Source: Selenomonadales bacterium 4137-cl | Lineage (GTDB): Bacteria; Bacillota; Negativicutes; Sporomusales; UBA7701 | DNA length: 64,000 bases | NCBI GenBank assembly: GCA_032334055.1 | Contig: JAUOZS010000001.1 | Location: 4,240,001 to 4,304,000 of the forward strand | Direction: 5' to 3' | Shown here: positions 35,059 through 44,245 of the stretch, in pieces | Position numbering within the stretch: the first letter of the stretch is position 1 | Layout of the letters: the number at the start of each line of letters is the position of its first letter | Notes under the pieces: generated by a model | Told to the model about the DNA's origin: nothing | What the model saw: only the letters and a program-made list of their open reading frames with translations | The model's database searches: none | Made by a program: the position numbers and the translations under genes

Positions 35059-37212
35059 ATGCAGTCACTAACAGGTACGGTCGAAAGCATAGTATACCGC
35101 AGCGACGGCGACGACTTCACCGTCTTCCGCCTCGTGCCCGCGCGGGAAAATGTCCCTGTCAGCGTCGTCGGCAACTTTCCTGCGCCGCTCGTCGGCGAAG
35201 AACTGGACCTCACCGGCGACTGGGTCGAGCACAGCCGTTTCGGCCGGCAGTTCAAAGCCGCCTCCTGCCGCCGCCTGGCGCCCACCACCGTCAAGGGCAT
35301 CGAACGCTTCCTGGCCTCCGGCGCCATCAAAGGCATCGGTCCGGCCACCGCCGCCCGCATGGTCGCCCGTTTCGGCGACCGCACCCTGGAAATGCTTGAG
35401 AACTATCCCCACCGCCTCACCGAAATAGAAGGCATCGGCGCCAAAAAAGCCGCCGTCATCCGCGCCTCCTTCGCCGAACACTCCGACCTCAGGGAAATAA
35501 TGCTCTTCCTCGAAACCCACGGCGTCACCGGCGCGTATGCCGGCAGAATATATAAACACTACGGCGCGGCGGCCCTCGCCGTCCTCAAGGAAAACCCCTA
35601 CCGGCTGGCCGCCGAGGTCGATGGCATCGGCTTCCGCATCGCCGACCACATCGCCCTTGCCCTCGGCCACGACAAAAGCGACCCCGCCCGGCTGACCGCC
35701 GGCATCGAATACGCCCTCCTGCAGACCGCCCAGACCGGCCACTGCTGCCTTCCCGAAGAAGTACTCGTACAGGAGAGCGCCAAACTCCTCGGCGCGGACG
35801 CCATCGATATAGCCGTCTGCCTAGCCGGCCTCGTGCGCGACAACAACCTCCACACCGAAGACAGCCAGGGCACCACCCTCATCTACCCCGGCCTCCTCTA
35901 CCACGCCGAAACCCAGGTCGCCGCCAGGCTCAAACGCCTGCAGGAACGGGCCTTCCCCGCCGAAAGCGGCGATGCGGTCCGGGCGGTGGACGCCTGGGAG
36001 GAGCGGGAGGGGATCACCCTCGCCGCCGCCCAGCGCGAAGCGGTTGCCGCCGCCCTCCGCCACGGCGTCCTCGTCCTCACCGGCGGTCCCGGCACCGGCA
36101 AAACCGTCACCGTCAAAGGCATCCTCGCCGTCCTCGCCGAACAGGGGTTCAAAATCCTCCTCGGCGCGCCCACCGGCCGGGCCGCCAAGCGCCTTAGCGA
36201 AGCCTGCGGCCGCGAAGCCGCCACCATTCACCGCCTCCTCGAAGCTACCGGCGGCCGTGAAGGCGCCCCCCAATTCCTGCGCGACGAGCGCACTCCCCTC
36301 GACGCCGACGTCGTCATCATCGACGAAGCCTCCATGATCGACATCACCCTTATGTATTACCTCCTCAGGGCCGTTCCCGAAGGCTGCCGCTTCGTCCTCG
36401 TCGGCGACGTCGACCAGCTTCCCGCCGTCGGGCCCGGCTCCGTCCTCAAAGACATCATCCGCTCCGGCACCGTCCCCGTCGTGCGCCTCAGCGAAGTATT
36501 CCGCCAGGCCGGCGAAAGCGTCATCGTCGTCAACGCTCACCGCATCAACCGCGGCCTCTTCCCCGACACCCGCTCCAGCGCCGACTTCCAGTTCCGCGAA
36601 GTCGCCGACGAAGCGGCCGTAGCCGCCGCCATCGTCCGGCTGTGCGGCGAGGAACTGCCGGCCGCCGGCCTCGACCCCCTCGCCGACGTCCAGGTCCTGT
36701 CGCCCATGCACCGCCAGCAGTGCGGCGTCGAAAACCTCAACCGCCTCCTCCAGGCAGCCCTCAATCCCTCTACGCCCGCGCGCCCATCCGTGGGCGGCGG
36801 AGCGCTGCGCCTCGGCGACAAAGTCATGCAAACCCGCAACAACTACGGCAAAGGCGTCTTCAACGGCGACATTGGCTACATCGTCGGCGCCGACAGCGGC
36901 ATCGCCCTCGTCCGTTACCCCGACGGCGACGTCCTCTACGAAAAAGCCGAAATCGACGAACTCATCCTCGCCTACGCCATGAGCGTCCACAAAAGCCAGG
37001 GCAGCGAATACCCCGCCGTCGTGATGCCCCTCGTCGCCGGCCACTACATCATGCTCCAGCGCAACCTCCTCTACACCGCCGTCACACGCGCCAAACAGAG
37101 CGTCATCCTTCTCGGCACCAAAGCCGCCCTCAACACCGCCCTCGCCAACGACCGCACCCGGCGGCGCTACTCGCTGCTCGCCGAGCGCCTCAGGGGTGAG
37201 AGCTTGTGCTGA
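35059..37212 (+). CDS. recD2: ATP-dependent 5'-3' DNA helicase RecD2
   Basis: SF1B helicase of the RecD2 type, found in bacteria without RecBC. The 717-residue protein has an N-terminal OB-like and helix-hairpin-helix region (KGIGPATAARM, EIEGIGAKKA), Walker A TGGPGTGKTVTV near 350, Walker B DVVIIDEASM, GDVDQLPAVGPG, and the C-terminal helicase motif YAMSVHKSQGSEYPAVV. I start at the ATG after GAGGAGG; the upstream ATG adds seven residues. It is involved in DNA repair and replication-fork handling. It overlaps comF by seven bases. Confidence 0.93.
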   Translation: MQSLTGTVESIVYRSDGDDFTVFRLVPARENVPVSVVGNFPAPLVGEELDLTGDWVEHSRFGRQFKAASCRRLAPTTVKGIERFLASGAIKGIGPATAARMVARFGDRTLEMLENYPHRLTEIEGIGAKKAAVIRASFAEHSDLREIMLFLETHGVTGAYAGRIYKHYGAAALAVLKENPYRLAAEVDGIGFRIADHIALALGHDKSDPARLTAGIEYALLQTAQTGHCCLPEEVLVQESAKLLGADAIDIAVCLAGLVRDNNLHTEDSQGTTLIYPGLLYHAETQVAARLKRLQERAFPAESGDAVRAVDAWEEREGITLAAAQREAVAAALRHGVLVLTGGPGTGKTVTVKGILAVLAEQGFKILLGAPTGRAAKRLSEACGREAATIHRLLEATGGREGAPQFLRDERTPLDADVVIIDEASMIDITLMYYLLRAVPEGCRFVLVGDVDQLPAVGPGSVLKDIIRSGTVPVVRLSEVFRQAGESVIVVNAHRINRGLFPDTRSSADFQFREVADEAAVAAAIVRLCGEELPAAGLDPLADVQVLSPMHRQQCGVENLNRLLQAALNPSTPARPSVGGGALRLGDKVMQTRNNYGKGVFNGDIGYIVGADSGIALVRYPDGDVLYEKAEIDELILAYAMSVHKSQGSEYPAVVMPLVAGHYIMLQRNLLYTAVTRAKQSVILLGTKAALNTALANDRTRRRYSLLAERLRGESLC

Positions 37213-37871
37213 GCGACTGGTGGGCGGCCCTCCTCGACCTAATCTACCCGCCCCGCTGTCCCGTCTGCCGGAGCCCGGTCGCCATCCACGGCGCCTGGTG
37301 CCCCGTTTGTCTCGCCCCCGTCCTCGCCGGGCACGAACTGAACCTCGCCGGTCGCCGCCTCGCCGCCCTCGACTCCTGCCGGGTGCGGTGCGACTACGTC
37401 GCCGGCGTCAAAACCCTTCTCCACCGGCTAAAATTCCGCGGCGACACCCGCGCCGCCGCCTCGCTCGCCTGGCTGCTCACCGCCCGGCGCGACGGCCTCC
37501 GCCTCGCCGGCATCCAGGTCGTTGTGCCCGTTCCCCTGCACCCCGGCCGTCATGCCGAGCGCGGCTACAACCAGACCGAACTCATCTTCCGCCGCTGGAG
37601 CGAGCGCCAGGGACTGCCGTGGCTCGACGCCCTCGTCCGCACCCGCCCAACCGCGCCCCAGTGGGAACTCGTTCCCGCCGAACGCCGCCGCAACGTAAGA
37701 GGCGCCTTCGCCCTCGCGCACCCGGAAGCCATCCGCGGGAAAATCGTCCTGCTCGTCGACGACATCGTCACCACCGGCGCCACCGTCAACGAATGCGCCA
37801 AGGTATTGAAGAGGGGCGGGGCCAAGGCCGTCCATGCCCTCGCCCTCGCCGGCGGAGATTACGGCCGTTGA
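37206..37871 (+). CDS. comF: ComF family phosphoribosyltransferase-like protein
   Basis: The 221-residue protein has an N-terminal zinc knuckle (CPVCRSPV and CPVC) and a C-terminal PRPP-binding motif VLLVDDIVTTGATVNE. ComF helps pull single-stranded DNA into the cell during natural transformation; the exact reaction is not settled. GTG start, coupled to recD2, which is a frequent neighbour in Firmicutes. With the PilP/secretin pair upstream it hints at DNA uptake, though no ComEA/EC genes are in view. Its stop lies inside repeat copy B. Confidence 0.9.
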   Translation: MLSDWWAALLDLIYPPRCPVCRSPVAIHGAWCPVCLAPVLAGHELNLAGRRLAALDSCRVRCDYVAGVKTLLHRLKFRGDTRAAASLAWLLTARRDGLRLAGIQVVVPVPLHPGRHAERGYNQTELIFRRWSERQGLPWLDALVRTRPTAPQWELVPAERRRNVRGAFALAHPEAIRGKIVLLVDDIVTTGATVNECAKVLKRGGAKAVHALALAGGDYGR

Positions 37872-37982
37872 TAAGCCGCCATCTGCGGCGTTGCTCCTCG
37901 GAGCGATTGCTTGCGTACATCCGAGTACGCGGCGCGGCTCGCTCCTCCGGTGCGCCTAGCATCCGGGGCCTTCTGAGCGGCC
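37863..37982. repeat. Intergenic long-hairpin repeat, copy B
   Basis: A 120-base element with imperfect terminal inverted repeats: GGCCGTTGATAAG at the left, CTTCTGAGCGGCC at the right. Its right end GCATCCGGGGCC matches copy C closely. It overlaps the comF stop codon by three codons. Confidence 0.75.
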
Positions 37983-38011
37983 TCATGTCGGCGATACCGT
38001 GTTGAGTAATT

Positions 38012-38045
38012 AAAAACAAAAAACCCGGCTGCAAATGCAGTCGGG
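38012..38045 (-). terminator. Terminator of the HD-GYP gene
   Basis: On the minus strand a 10-bp stem (CCCGACTGCA/TGCAGCCGGG) with a two-base loop is followed by TTTTTTGTTTTT. Confidence 0.85.
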
Positions 38046-38061
38046 GCATATCTCTCTTCTT

Positions 38062-38664
38062 TTATCCCAGTGAATCGACGAACGCCTTCACAACCTCGTG
38101 GTCGAAGGCCGTACCGGAATGGTCGTTCAGCTCACGCACCGCTTCCTTCTTCGTCTTCACCCAGTGCTGGGTGCAGGGGTTGATGAACCGGTCGTAATGG
38201 TTGGCCACCGCGATGATGCGGGCGCCGAGGGGAATATTCACGCCCTTGAGGCGTTTCGGGTACCCCTTGCCGTCCCAGCGCTCGTGATGGTACCTGATAT
38301 AAGGGATGATCTCCTGGCAGGCGGGGATATTCTCCAGCATCGCGCTGCCCGCGTTGCAGTGGTTCTTATACACGCTCTGCTCCCGCGTCGACAGATACGG
38401 CAGCTTGGCAAGCACGGCGTTGGGCACGGTCAACTGACCGACATCGTGAAGAATGGCGGCGACCCTGATGCGCTCGATCTCGTCCCGCGGCAGACGCATC
38501 TTGGCCGCTATGCTCACGGCATAGTTCGCCACTTGCTGGCTGTGCAGGTAAAGCTTGAGATTCTTCAGTTCGATGAGGCGCATCAGGATGGGCACGATCT
38601 CCTGAAGCGTCTCGGCGGCGTTGGCGCCGTTTTCCACAGCCTGCATAAGAGAAAGCATATACAC
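38062..38664 (-). CDS. HD-GYP domain protein
   Basis: A 200-residue stand-alone HD-GYP domain, the type that breaks down cyclic di-GMP. The HD pair is in AAILHDVGQL, followed by KNHCNAGSAML and the signature YHHERWDGKGYPKRLKG and IPLGARIIAVANHYD. The usual VAD is VAN here. There is no receiver or sensor domain, so input must come from a partner. Its position between comF and the flagellar genes fits control of motility. GTG start; an ATG two codons later is an alternative. Confidence 0.85.
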   Translation of the reverse strand: MYMLSLMQAVENGANAAETLQEIVPILMRLIELKNLKLYLHSQQVANYAVSIAAKMRLPRDEIERIRVAAILHDVGQLTVPNAVLAKLPYLSTREQSVYKNHCNAGSAMLENIPACQEIIPYIRYHHERWDGKGYPKRLKGVNIPLGARIIAVANHYDRFINPCTQHWVKTKKEAVRELNDHSGTAFDHEVVKAFVDSLG

Positions 38665-38805
38665 AGAGGAACGACCTTCCCGCTTCAGAGTCTAGTCAAG
38701 TATAAATTAGATTTGGCTATAAACGTAGATTATCCTGCCGGGCGCAGAAAAAAAACCGGAAGTGAAGCAAATTGGGGCCAAAGACCTAGCGCATTTTGTC
38801 GAATA

Positions 38806-38814
38806 TGCTATAAT
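38806..38814 (+). promoter_or_regulatory. Extended -10 promoter for the flagellar operon
   Basis: TGC followed by TATAAT, 25 bases before the ATG. No good -35 hexamer is present at 16-18 bases, as allowed for extended -10 promoters. Confidence 0.6.
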
Positions 38815-38838
38815 TTCCTTAGAAAGGGGGAGCGGACC

Positions 38839-39240
38839 ATGAAGCTCACCAATTGTATCGAGTGTGGCAACCTTTGCGTCGAGAATCCCTCCAAGCTTTG
38901 CAACGACTGTATCCGTGCCGAGGAAGAAGCCGAGGACAAGGTGGCCGAATACCTGCGCAACACCGACAAGGCAACCCTCGAAGACATCCACAAAGCCACC
39001 GGCGTAAAACACAAAGTCATCCTTCGCATGCTCAAACGCGGCCGGATCTTCAGCGACGCCATCATCAGCTATCCGTGCGAGACCTGCGGCGCGCCCATCA
39101 ACGAAGGCCGGGTATGCGCCAGCTGCAGCAGCAACATCGTCGGCCAGGTAAAGCACGAGGAGTGGAAGCCCGTCAAACCGCAGGAATCGGTACGCAAAGA
39201 CGAGAAAATGTACACCAAAGACATCATCCAGAGAAAATAA
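38839..39240 (+). CDS. Flagellar operon protein, TIGR03826/YvyF family
   Basis: A 133-residue protein conserved at the head of the flgM-flgK operon in Firmicutes. It has an N-terminal ribbon (NCIECGNLC, CNDC), a helical helix-turn-helix-like middle (ATLEDIHKATGVKHKVILRML) and a second ribbon (CETCGAPI, CASC). The name comes from gene order; its exact role is unclear, perhaps linking competence and motility. The frame stays open far upstream, but that part is antisense to the HD-GYP gene, and AAAGGGGGAG before this ATG fixes the start. Confidence 0.88.
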   Translation: MKLTNCIECGNLCVENPSKLCNDCIRAEEEAEDKVAEYLRNTDKATLEDIHKATGVKHKVILRMLKRGRIFSDAIISYPCETCGAPINEGRVCASCSSNIVGQVKHEEWKPVKPQESVRKDEKMYTKDIIQRK

Positions 39241-39317
39241 CCACGGAATCAGCCCCTAGGACGAGAAAAACGGGCAAAAAGCGGACATAAAGCTCAATAA
39301 GTTTCCTAAACGGCAAG

Positions 39318-39346
39318 TGGCGGCGGTTAAAACCCCCGCCATTTTT
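39318..39346 (+). terminator. Terminator upstream of flgM
   Basis: TGGCGG and CCGCCA with an inner GG/CC pair, then five T. The -35 of the next promoter lies in its loop. Confidence 0.6.
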
Positions 39347-39354
39347 GACGATAC
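39328..39354 (+). promoter_or_regulatory. Sigma-28/sigma-D type promoter for flgM
   Basis: TAAA, a 15-base spacer and GACGATAC compare with the consensus TAAA-N15-GCCGATAA. Two of eight -10 positions differ. flgM is commonly transcribed by sigma-28. Confidence 0.55.
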
Positions 39355-39392
39355 TATAACAGGAGACTGCTATGTAAGTGAGGTGTCGCGCC

Positions 39393-39692
39393 GTGATTAT
39401 TTCCGGCAAACAGATCCAAAGCATCATGAAAGTATATACAGACCAGAACAAAGTCGCCAAAAGCTCCAAAGCAGGCGACGTCGCTCCGGCTTCCAAGAAA
39501 GACGAAGTAATCCTTTCCACGCAGGCCCAGGAATTCGGCCAGATTTATCAGGCCATCAAGGCCCTGCCCGAAGTGCGCGAAGACAAGGTCAGAGAGTTGT
39601 CCGAAAAGATCGCCCAGGGCAACTACAGCGTCGACGCGAAGGAAGTGGCGGAAAAAATGCTCGGCCGTCTGATGGCCGACAGCATACGCTAA
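39393..39692 (+). CDS. flgM: Anti-sigma-28 factor
   Basis: FlgM binds sigma-28 until it is exported through a finished hook. The 99-residue protein is short and acidic/basic like the family, with the C-terminal sigma-binding helices VREDKVRELSEKIAQGNYSVDAKEVAEKML, of which the segment KIAQGNYSVDA is the family hallmark. GTG start, chosen for GAGGTG seven bases upstream. It begins a run of five late flagellar genes. Confidence 0.9.
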   Translation: MIISGKQIQSIMKVYTDQNKVAKSSKAGDVAPASKKDEVILSTQAQEFGQIYQAIKALPEVREDKVRELSEKIAQGNYSVDAKEVAEKMLGRLMADSIR

Positions 39693-39702
39693 GGAGGACA
39701 AT

Positions 39703-40197
39703 GTGGCCAATTGGGACAAGCTAATCAATCTGCTCGAAGAAATGGTCAGTCTCTATGAGGCCATCCTCGAACTTAGCCGGCAGAAGCGCGACATACTCAT
39801 AGCCGTCAAACCGCAAGACCTCGAAGCGGTCACCAAGCAGGAAGAGCTCCTCATCCTGCAGGTCGGGAAACTGGAAGCGGCCCGCGGCAAACTCGTCCAG
39901 CAGCTTGCGGCGGCGGGCGGCGTCACCGCCCAGGATATCACCCTGGCCAAAATGAAAGAGCTGGCCGGCCCGGAAGCGGGCGTGCGCCTCGACAAAATCG
40001 CGGCCGAATTCGAACGCATCATGGCCGAACTCGCCCCGGTCAATAAGCTCAACGCCGAACTTATTCAACAGGCGCTCGGCTTCATCAACTACAACATAAA
40101 CCTCCTGACGCAGAGCTCGGCCGGACCCACCTACGCCCCGCAGGGCAAAACCCCCCAGGACAATCAGGTCCGGAAGCTGGTCGACAGAAAGATATAA
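39703..40197 (+). CDS. flgN: Flagellar chaperone for hook-associated proteins
   Basis: FlgN escorts FlgK and FlgL to the export gate. The 164-residue helical protein fits the family: LINLLEEMVSLYEAILELSRQKRDIL and later coiled segments, with little sequence detail conserved. It lies between flgM and flgK as expected. GTG start after TAAGGAGG. Confidence 0.85.
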   Translation: MANWDKLINLLEEMVSLYEAILELSRQKRDILIAVKPQDLEAVTKQEELLILQVGKLEAARGKLVQQLAAAGGVTAQDITLAKMKELAGPEAGVRLDKIAAEFERIMAELAPVNKLNAELIQQALGFINYNINLLTQSSAGPTYAPQGKTPQDNQVRKLVDRKI

Positions 40198-40230
40198 TCC
40201 GCAACCTTAAGAATAACGGGGTAAACGAAC

Positions 40231-42042
40231 ATGCGCTCGACCTTCAGCGGCCTAAACACGGTCGTCCGCGGCATATACGCCCAGCAGCTGTCGCTCGACA
40301 CCGTCGGCCACAATATCGCCAACGCCAATACGGAAGGATATTCCCGCCAGCGCGTCAACCTGGCCACCACCCTGCCCGAGGTAGTCTACGGCGGGTCGGG
40401 GGCGTTACAGGTCGGCACCGGCGTCGCCATCGAGTCCGTCACCCGCGCCCGCGACATCTTCATGGACAGGCAGTACTGGAAAGAATCCTCGTCCCTCGGC
40501 TACGGGGCGACCTCGGTCAGCACCTACAGCCAGGTCGAAGACATCTTCAACGACGAACTGCCCGACCTCGGCATCCAGACCGTTCTCAACAACTTCTGGC
40601 AGTCCTGGGAAACGCTGTCCACGAGCGCTTCCAACGACAGCGCCCGCACCGCCGTCCGGGAGCGGGGGGCCGAACTCGTCGACGCCATCCAGCACGCCGC
40701 CGGTCAGCTCAAGGACATGGTCGCCAACATCAACGACACCCTGTCCGCCAAAGTCAAGGAAATCAACGAAATGTCGTCCGAGATATACACCCTCAACAAA
40801 CAGATATCCAACATCGAGGTTGGCGGCCGCGACAACGCCAACGACCTGCGCGACCGGCGCGACTATCTTACCGACAAACTGTCGAAAATGATGAACGTCC
40901 GCGTCTTCGAAGACTCCGAGCGCAACTACGTCATCCAGGTATCGGACGTCGTCCTCGTCGACGGCGGCGGCTACACGCCGCTGGCCCTCAATAACCCCGC
41001 CACCTCCATGGACGCCGATTACGGCTTCGAGGCCAGATACGTCGTCGTCGCCGGCGGCGCCAACCAGCGGGTCAACTTCACCAACGGCGAAATGAAAGCC
41101 CTGCAGGAAGCCAACTCCACCATCCCCAAAAACTACCTCGACAAACTCTCCACCATCAGCAAATACCTGCTCCAGGAATTCAACGCCGTCCACCGTGCCG
41201 GCTTTGGCACCGACAACTCCACTAACAACAACTTCTTCGGCAACCCGTCCGTCAACTACGGCGACCCTACCGCCATCCCGCCGGTAGCCGGGCCGGTCCT
41301 GTCGAAAGGCGGCTGGATCAACGCCCTCAGCATCAACAGCGACCTTTACAACGACGGCGGCATCGCCAAAATCGCCGCCAAAACCCTTATCAGCAACCCC
41401 GTAAACCAAAGCAACGCTTCCGGCGGACAGGCATCGGTCGGCGGCACATACACCGCCGCTCCCGCCGCCAACGCCTACCAGGTCAGAATCGACAATGTTA
41501 CCGGCACAGGCCAGGTTGACCAAGCAAGTTATTCCCTCGACGGCGGCATAACCTGGACGGCAGTCGCCGCGGCCGACCTCGACACCTCCAACGCCAACTT
41601 CACCGTCGTCAACAACCTGCCCAACGGCCTCAGCCTCACCGTTAACACCGACGCCCAGAACACCGCCCTTGACACCTACAACTTCAGCGTCCCCCAGGGC
41701 AACGCCTCGGGCGACAACGCCAAGCTGCTCAACAGCAAGCTAAAAGACCCCACAGCGGCCGCCTCGGGACTTAAAGGCGCCTCCCTCGACGGCTTCTACA
41801 ACTCCATGATCGGCGAGCTCGGCGTCCAGGCCCAGACCAGCCAGCGGCTCGAAGAAAACCAGCAGACCCTCGTCGATCAGATCGAAAATTGGCGCCAGGC
41901 CACCGCCGGCGTCAACATCGACGAAGAAATGACCAACATGATCCGCTTCCAAAAGGGCTACAACGCCGCGGCGCGGATCCTCACGTCCCTCGACGAAATG
42001 CTCGACAAACTCATCAACGGGACCGGCGTAGTCGGTCGCTAG
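40231..42042 (+). CDS. flgK: Flagellar hook-associated protein 1
   Basis: The first junction protein between hook and filament. It has the rod/hook N-terminus LNTVVRGIYAQQLSLDTVGHN with NIANANTEGYSRQ, and the C-terminal block VNIDEEMTNMIRFQKGY followed by NAAARILTSLDEMLDKLI. Length of 603 residues is typical. The middle (about 390-500) is a surface-exposed variable domain. No signal peptide, as it leaves via the flagellar type III system. Confidence 0.95.
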   Translation: MRSTFSGLNTVVRGIYAQQLSLDTVGHNIANANTEGYSRQRVNLATTLPEVVYGGSGALQVGTGVAIESVTRARDIFMDRQYWKESSSLGYGATSVSTYSQVEDIFNDELPDLGIQTVLNNFWQSWETLSTSASNDSARTAVRERGAELVDAIQHAAGQLKDMVANINDTLSAKVKEINEMSSEIYTLNKQISNIEVGGRDNANDLRDRRDYLTDKLSKMMNVRVFEDSERNYVIQVSDVVLVDGGGYTPLALNNPATSMDADYGFEARYVVVAGGANQRVNFTNGEMKALQEANSTIPKNYLDKLSTISKYLLQEFNAVHRAGFGTDNSTNNNFFGNPSVNYGDPTAIPPVAGPVLSKGGWINALSINSDLYNDGGIAKIAAKTLISNPVNQSNASGGQASVGGTYTAAPAANAYQVRIDNVTGTGQVDQASYSLDGGITWTAVAAADLDTSNANFTVVNNLPNGLSLTVNTDAQNTALDTYNFSVPQGNASGDNAKLLNSKLKDPTAAASGLKGASLDGFYNSMIGELGVQAQTSQRLEENQQTLVDQIENWRQATAGVNIDEEMTNMIRFQKGYNAAARILTSLDEMLDKLINGTGVVGR

Positions 42043-42055
42043 GGGGTAGAACGCG

Positions 42056-43042
42056 ATGCGGATCGCTAACAGCACGATAATCTACAACTTCCTTTCCAGC
42101 CTCAACAAATCCCAGCAGCGGATGAACAAATACCAGGAACAGCTGTCGGACGGCAAAATCGTCCACCGGCCCTCCGACGACCCCGTGCGGGCCATCCGCA
42201 GCCTGCGGCTCAATACCGACCTCATGACCAACGAACAATACACCCAGAACGCCAAAGACGCCCAATCGTGGATGAACCAGTCCGACTCCTCCCTCGACGG
42301 CGTTGTCAGCGTCCTGGAAAGAGCCAGGGAATTGGTGATCGACGCCGTCAGCGCCAATCCCGAAATCGCTTACACCACCGCCGCCACCGAAATCAACGGC
42401 CTCATCAACCAGGCCGTCTCCCAGGCCAACGCCCAGAGCGGCGACCGCTACATCTTCGCCGGTCAGCAGGACAAAGTGGCCGGCGGCCCGTTCGAACGCA
42501 AAACCATCACCGTCAATATCGCCGGTGTTGACACCCCGACCGAAGTCGTCGTATACAAAGGCGACGACAACAAAATCTCCATGCGCATCCAGCCCGGGGC
42601 AGCCAACCCCAACCAGGACAGCGTCAACGTCACCGGCGAGGACGTCTTCGGTCCCATGACCACCGTTCAGGACAGCGTAACCGGCGAAATCTACACCGTA
42701 TCCACCGCCTTCCGCGACCTGCTGGCGATCAAAGACCAACTGGCGTCCGGCACTCCCGATCTCAGCTACATGTCGACAACAGCCCTGACCAACGTCGACA
42801 AAGTCACCGACCGGGTGCTGCTCGCCCGGACCCAGATCGGCACGCGCATGGCGACTTACGAGATGGGTCAGAACCTGCTGGAAAACAACTATGTCACCAT
42901 CGGCGAAAACGTCGCCGCCAACGACGACATCGACATCGCCCGGCTGACCATCGACTTCAAAAACGGCGAGAACATCTACAACGCGGCTCTGGCGGTCGGG
43001 GCGAAGATCATGCCCCAGTCGCTGGTCGACTTCCTCAGATAG
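42056..43042 (+). CDS. flgL: Flagellar hook-associated protein 3
   Basis: The second junction protein. Its 328 residues include a flagellin-like N-terminus (RIANSTIIYNFLSSLNKSQQRM, then LSDGKIVHRPSDDPV) and the C-terminal DDIDIARLTIDFKNGENIYNAAL. Starts 13 bases after the flgK stop. Confidence 0.95.
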   Translation: MRIANSTIIYNFLSSLNKSQQRMNKYQEQLSDGKIVHRPSDDPVRAIRSLRLNTDLMTNEQYTQNAKDAQSWMNQSDSSLDGVVSVLERARELVIDAVSANPEIAYTTAATEINGLINQAVSQANAQSGDRYIFAGQQDKVAGGPFERKTITVNIAGVDTPTEVVVYKGDDNKISMRIQPGAANPNQDSVNVTGEDVFGPMTTVQDSVTGEIYTVSTAFRDLLAIKDQLASGTPDLSYMSTTALTNVDKVTDRVLLARTQIGTRMATYEMGQNLLENNYVTIGENVAANDDIDIARLTIDFKNGENIYNAALAVGAKIMPQSLVDFLR

Positions 43043-43056
43043 CGGGGTAAAACCTC

Positions 43057-43353
43057 ATGAGCCGACTGCTCCTCACCATCGACCAGACGCCCTGCCGGGC
43101 GTCTTACGGCATCCTGGGCCACGAGGCTTTCCGCCGCGACCTCGTCGCCAAGCAGCGCGGCGTCGTCCAGGAAGCCATCGCCAACTACGTCAGCCGCGGC
43201 GACCGTCTGTCCAAGGCCGCGCCCGGCAACAGCATCCCCGACCTTGCCGCCGAGCTCTATCTCAGCAAGCCCGTCCCCCAGGTCGCCCTCGTGCCGGTCG
43301 AACGGCCGGTCATCGGCCTCGCCGAAGTCAGCGTCATCGACATGGTCATCTGA
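43057..43353 (+). CDS. DUF6470/YviE-like protein
   Basis: A 98-residue protein between flgL and fliW. This slot is occupied in Bacillus by yviE, whose DUF6470 homologues often start with a Leu/Ile-rich strand and contain a Tyr/Arg pair. Visible here are LLLTIDQTPCRASYGI, ending with a beta-rich tail VPVERPVIGLAEVSVIDMVI. Role unknown. It is half the length of Bacillus YviE, so it may contain only one domain. Confidence 0.65.
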   Translation: MSRLLLTIDQTPCRASYGILGHEAFRRDLVAKQRGVVQEAIANYVSRGDRLSKAAPGNSIPDLAAELYLSKPVPQVALVPVERPVIGLAEVSVIDMVI

Positions 43354-43385
43354 GCCGCACCCCATACTCGTTGAGAGGTGAGATA

Positions 43386-43841
43386 ATGGTTATAGAATCA
43401 ATCCGCTTCGGATCCCTCGAAGTCGACGAACATGACATCATCCGTTTCCCCCAGGGTCTGCTAGGCTTCGGCGAAGAAAAAGCCTTCGTTTTTCTCCCGC
43501 ACGGCCAGGACAGCCCGTTCGCCTTCCTGCAGTCGGTCAGCCAGCCCGAGCTCACCTTCTTCATCGCCGACCCATTTCAGTTCTTCGCCGACTACGAATT
43601 CGAACTCGACGACGACCTTGCCGGCCAGATCGGCCTTACCGCCGACTGCCCCCTGCAGGTCTTCTGCATCGTCACCGTCGCCGATAAGCTCGAAGAAATG
43701 ACCGCCAACCTGCTCGCGCCGGTTGTCGTCAACTGGCGGGAGCGCAGCGCCGTCCAGGCCGTCCTCGACAGGAAAGGCTACACCACCCGCCACCGGCTCT
43801 TCCCGGACGGGTTTCCCACAAAGCCCAAGGAGGGCAAATAA
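43386..43841 (+). CDS. fliW: Flagellar assembly factor FliW (CsrA antagonist)
   Basis: FliW binds flagellin; when flagellin is exported it is freed and inhibits CsrA without touching the RNA site. The 151-residue protein has FGSLEVDEHDIIRFPQGLLGF near the N-terminus and the ADPFQFFADYEFELDD block. A TTG start five codons upstream is disfavoured because GAGAGGTGAG sits right before this ATG. Two bases separate its stop from csrA. Confidence 0.93.
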   Translation: MVIESIRFGSLEVDEHDIIRFPQGLLGFGEEKAFVFLPHGQDSPFAFLQSVSQPELTFFIADPFQFFADYEFELDDDLAGQIGLTADCPLQVFCIVTVADKLEEMTANLLAPVVVNWRERSAVQAVLDRKGYTTRHRLFPDGFPTKPKEGK

Positions 43842-43843
43842 CC

Positions 43844-44074
43844 ATGCTGGCCCTCACCCGCAAATGCGGCGAAAAGATAGTAATCAACGACAACATCGTC
43901 GTCACCGTCGTCGACATCAAGGGCGACAGCGTCCGGCTCGCCATCCAGGCGCCGCGTGAAGTAAAGATATTCCGCGGCGAGCTCTACGAGGCCATCGCCG
44001 CCGAGAACAGGCAGGCCGCCGCGCCGCCGCCGGACGCCGGCCTCGACCTCTTGAAAACCATCCGCAAAAAATAG
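43844..44074 (+). CDS. csrA: Carbon storage/flagellin translation regulator CsrA
   Basis: Small RNA-binding dimer that represses flagellin translation. The 76-residue protein has the N-terminal LALTRKCGEKIVINDNI and the RNA-binding stretch VRLAIQAPREVKIFRGELYE with the key Arg of PREVKIFR. The tail is longer than E. coli CsrA (61) and in Firmicutes such tails contact FliW. Its likely target is the leader of the next gene. Confidence 0.95.
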   Translation: MLALTRKCGEKIVINDNIVVTVVDIKGDSVRLAIQAPREVKIFRGELYEAIAAENRQAAAPPPDAGLDLLKTIRKK

Positions 44075-44081
44075 CCATTTC

Positions 44082-44120
44082 CGGAGGACTGCCCTTCCAG
44101 AGCAGTCCTCCGTCATTTTG
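44082..44120 (+). terminator. Terminator after csrA
   Basis: An 11-bp stem (CGGAGGACTGC with its complement) around a 9-base loop, followed by TCATTTTG. The T tract is short. It separates the fliW-csrA operon from flagellin. Confidence 0.7.
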
Positions 44121-44245
44121 CGGCCGCCGCCAAAAAATATTGCGACAAATGACTTATTCCTCAAAAACTGGCGAACAGGGGAACATGAGCGACATAAACG
44201 CGTAAAAATACGCCAAACAGCTCCAAAATCGCCATAAATGTCTCT

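Noticed and set aside
38098..38838. Upstream extension of the TIGR03826 frame
   Set aside because: This part is antisense to the HD-GYP gene, the family starts at the ATG at 38839, and a strong ribosome site lies there.
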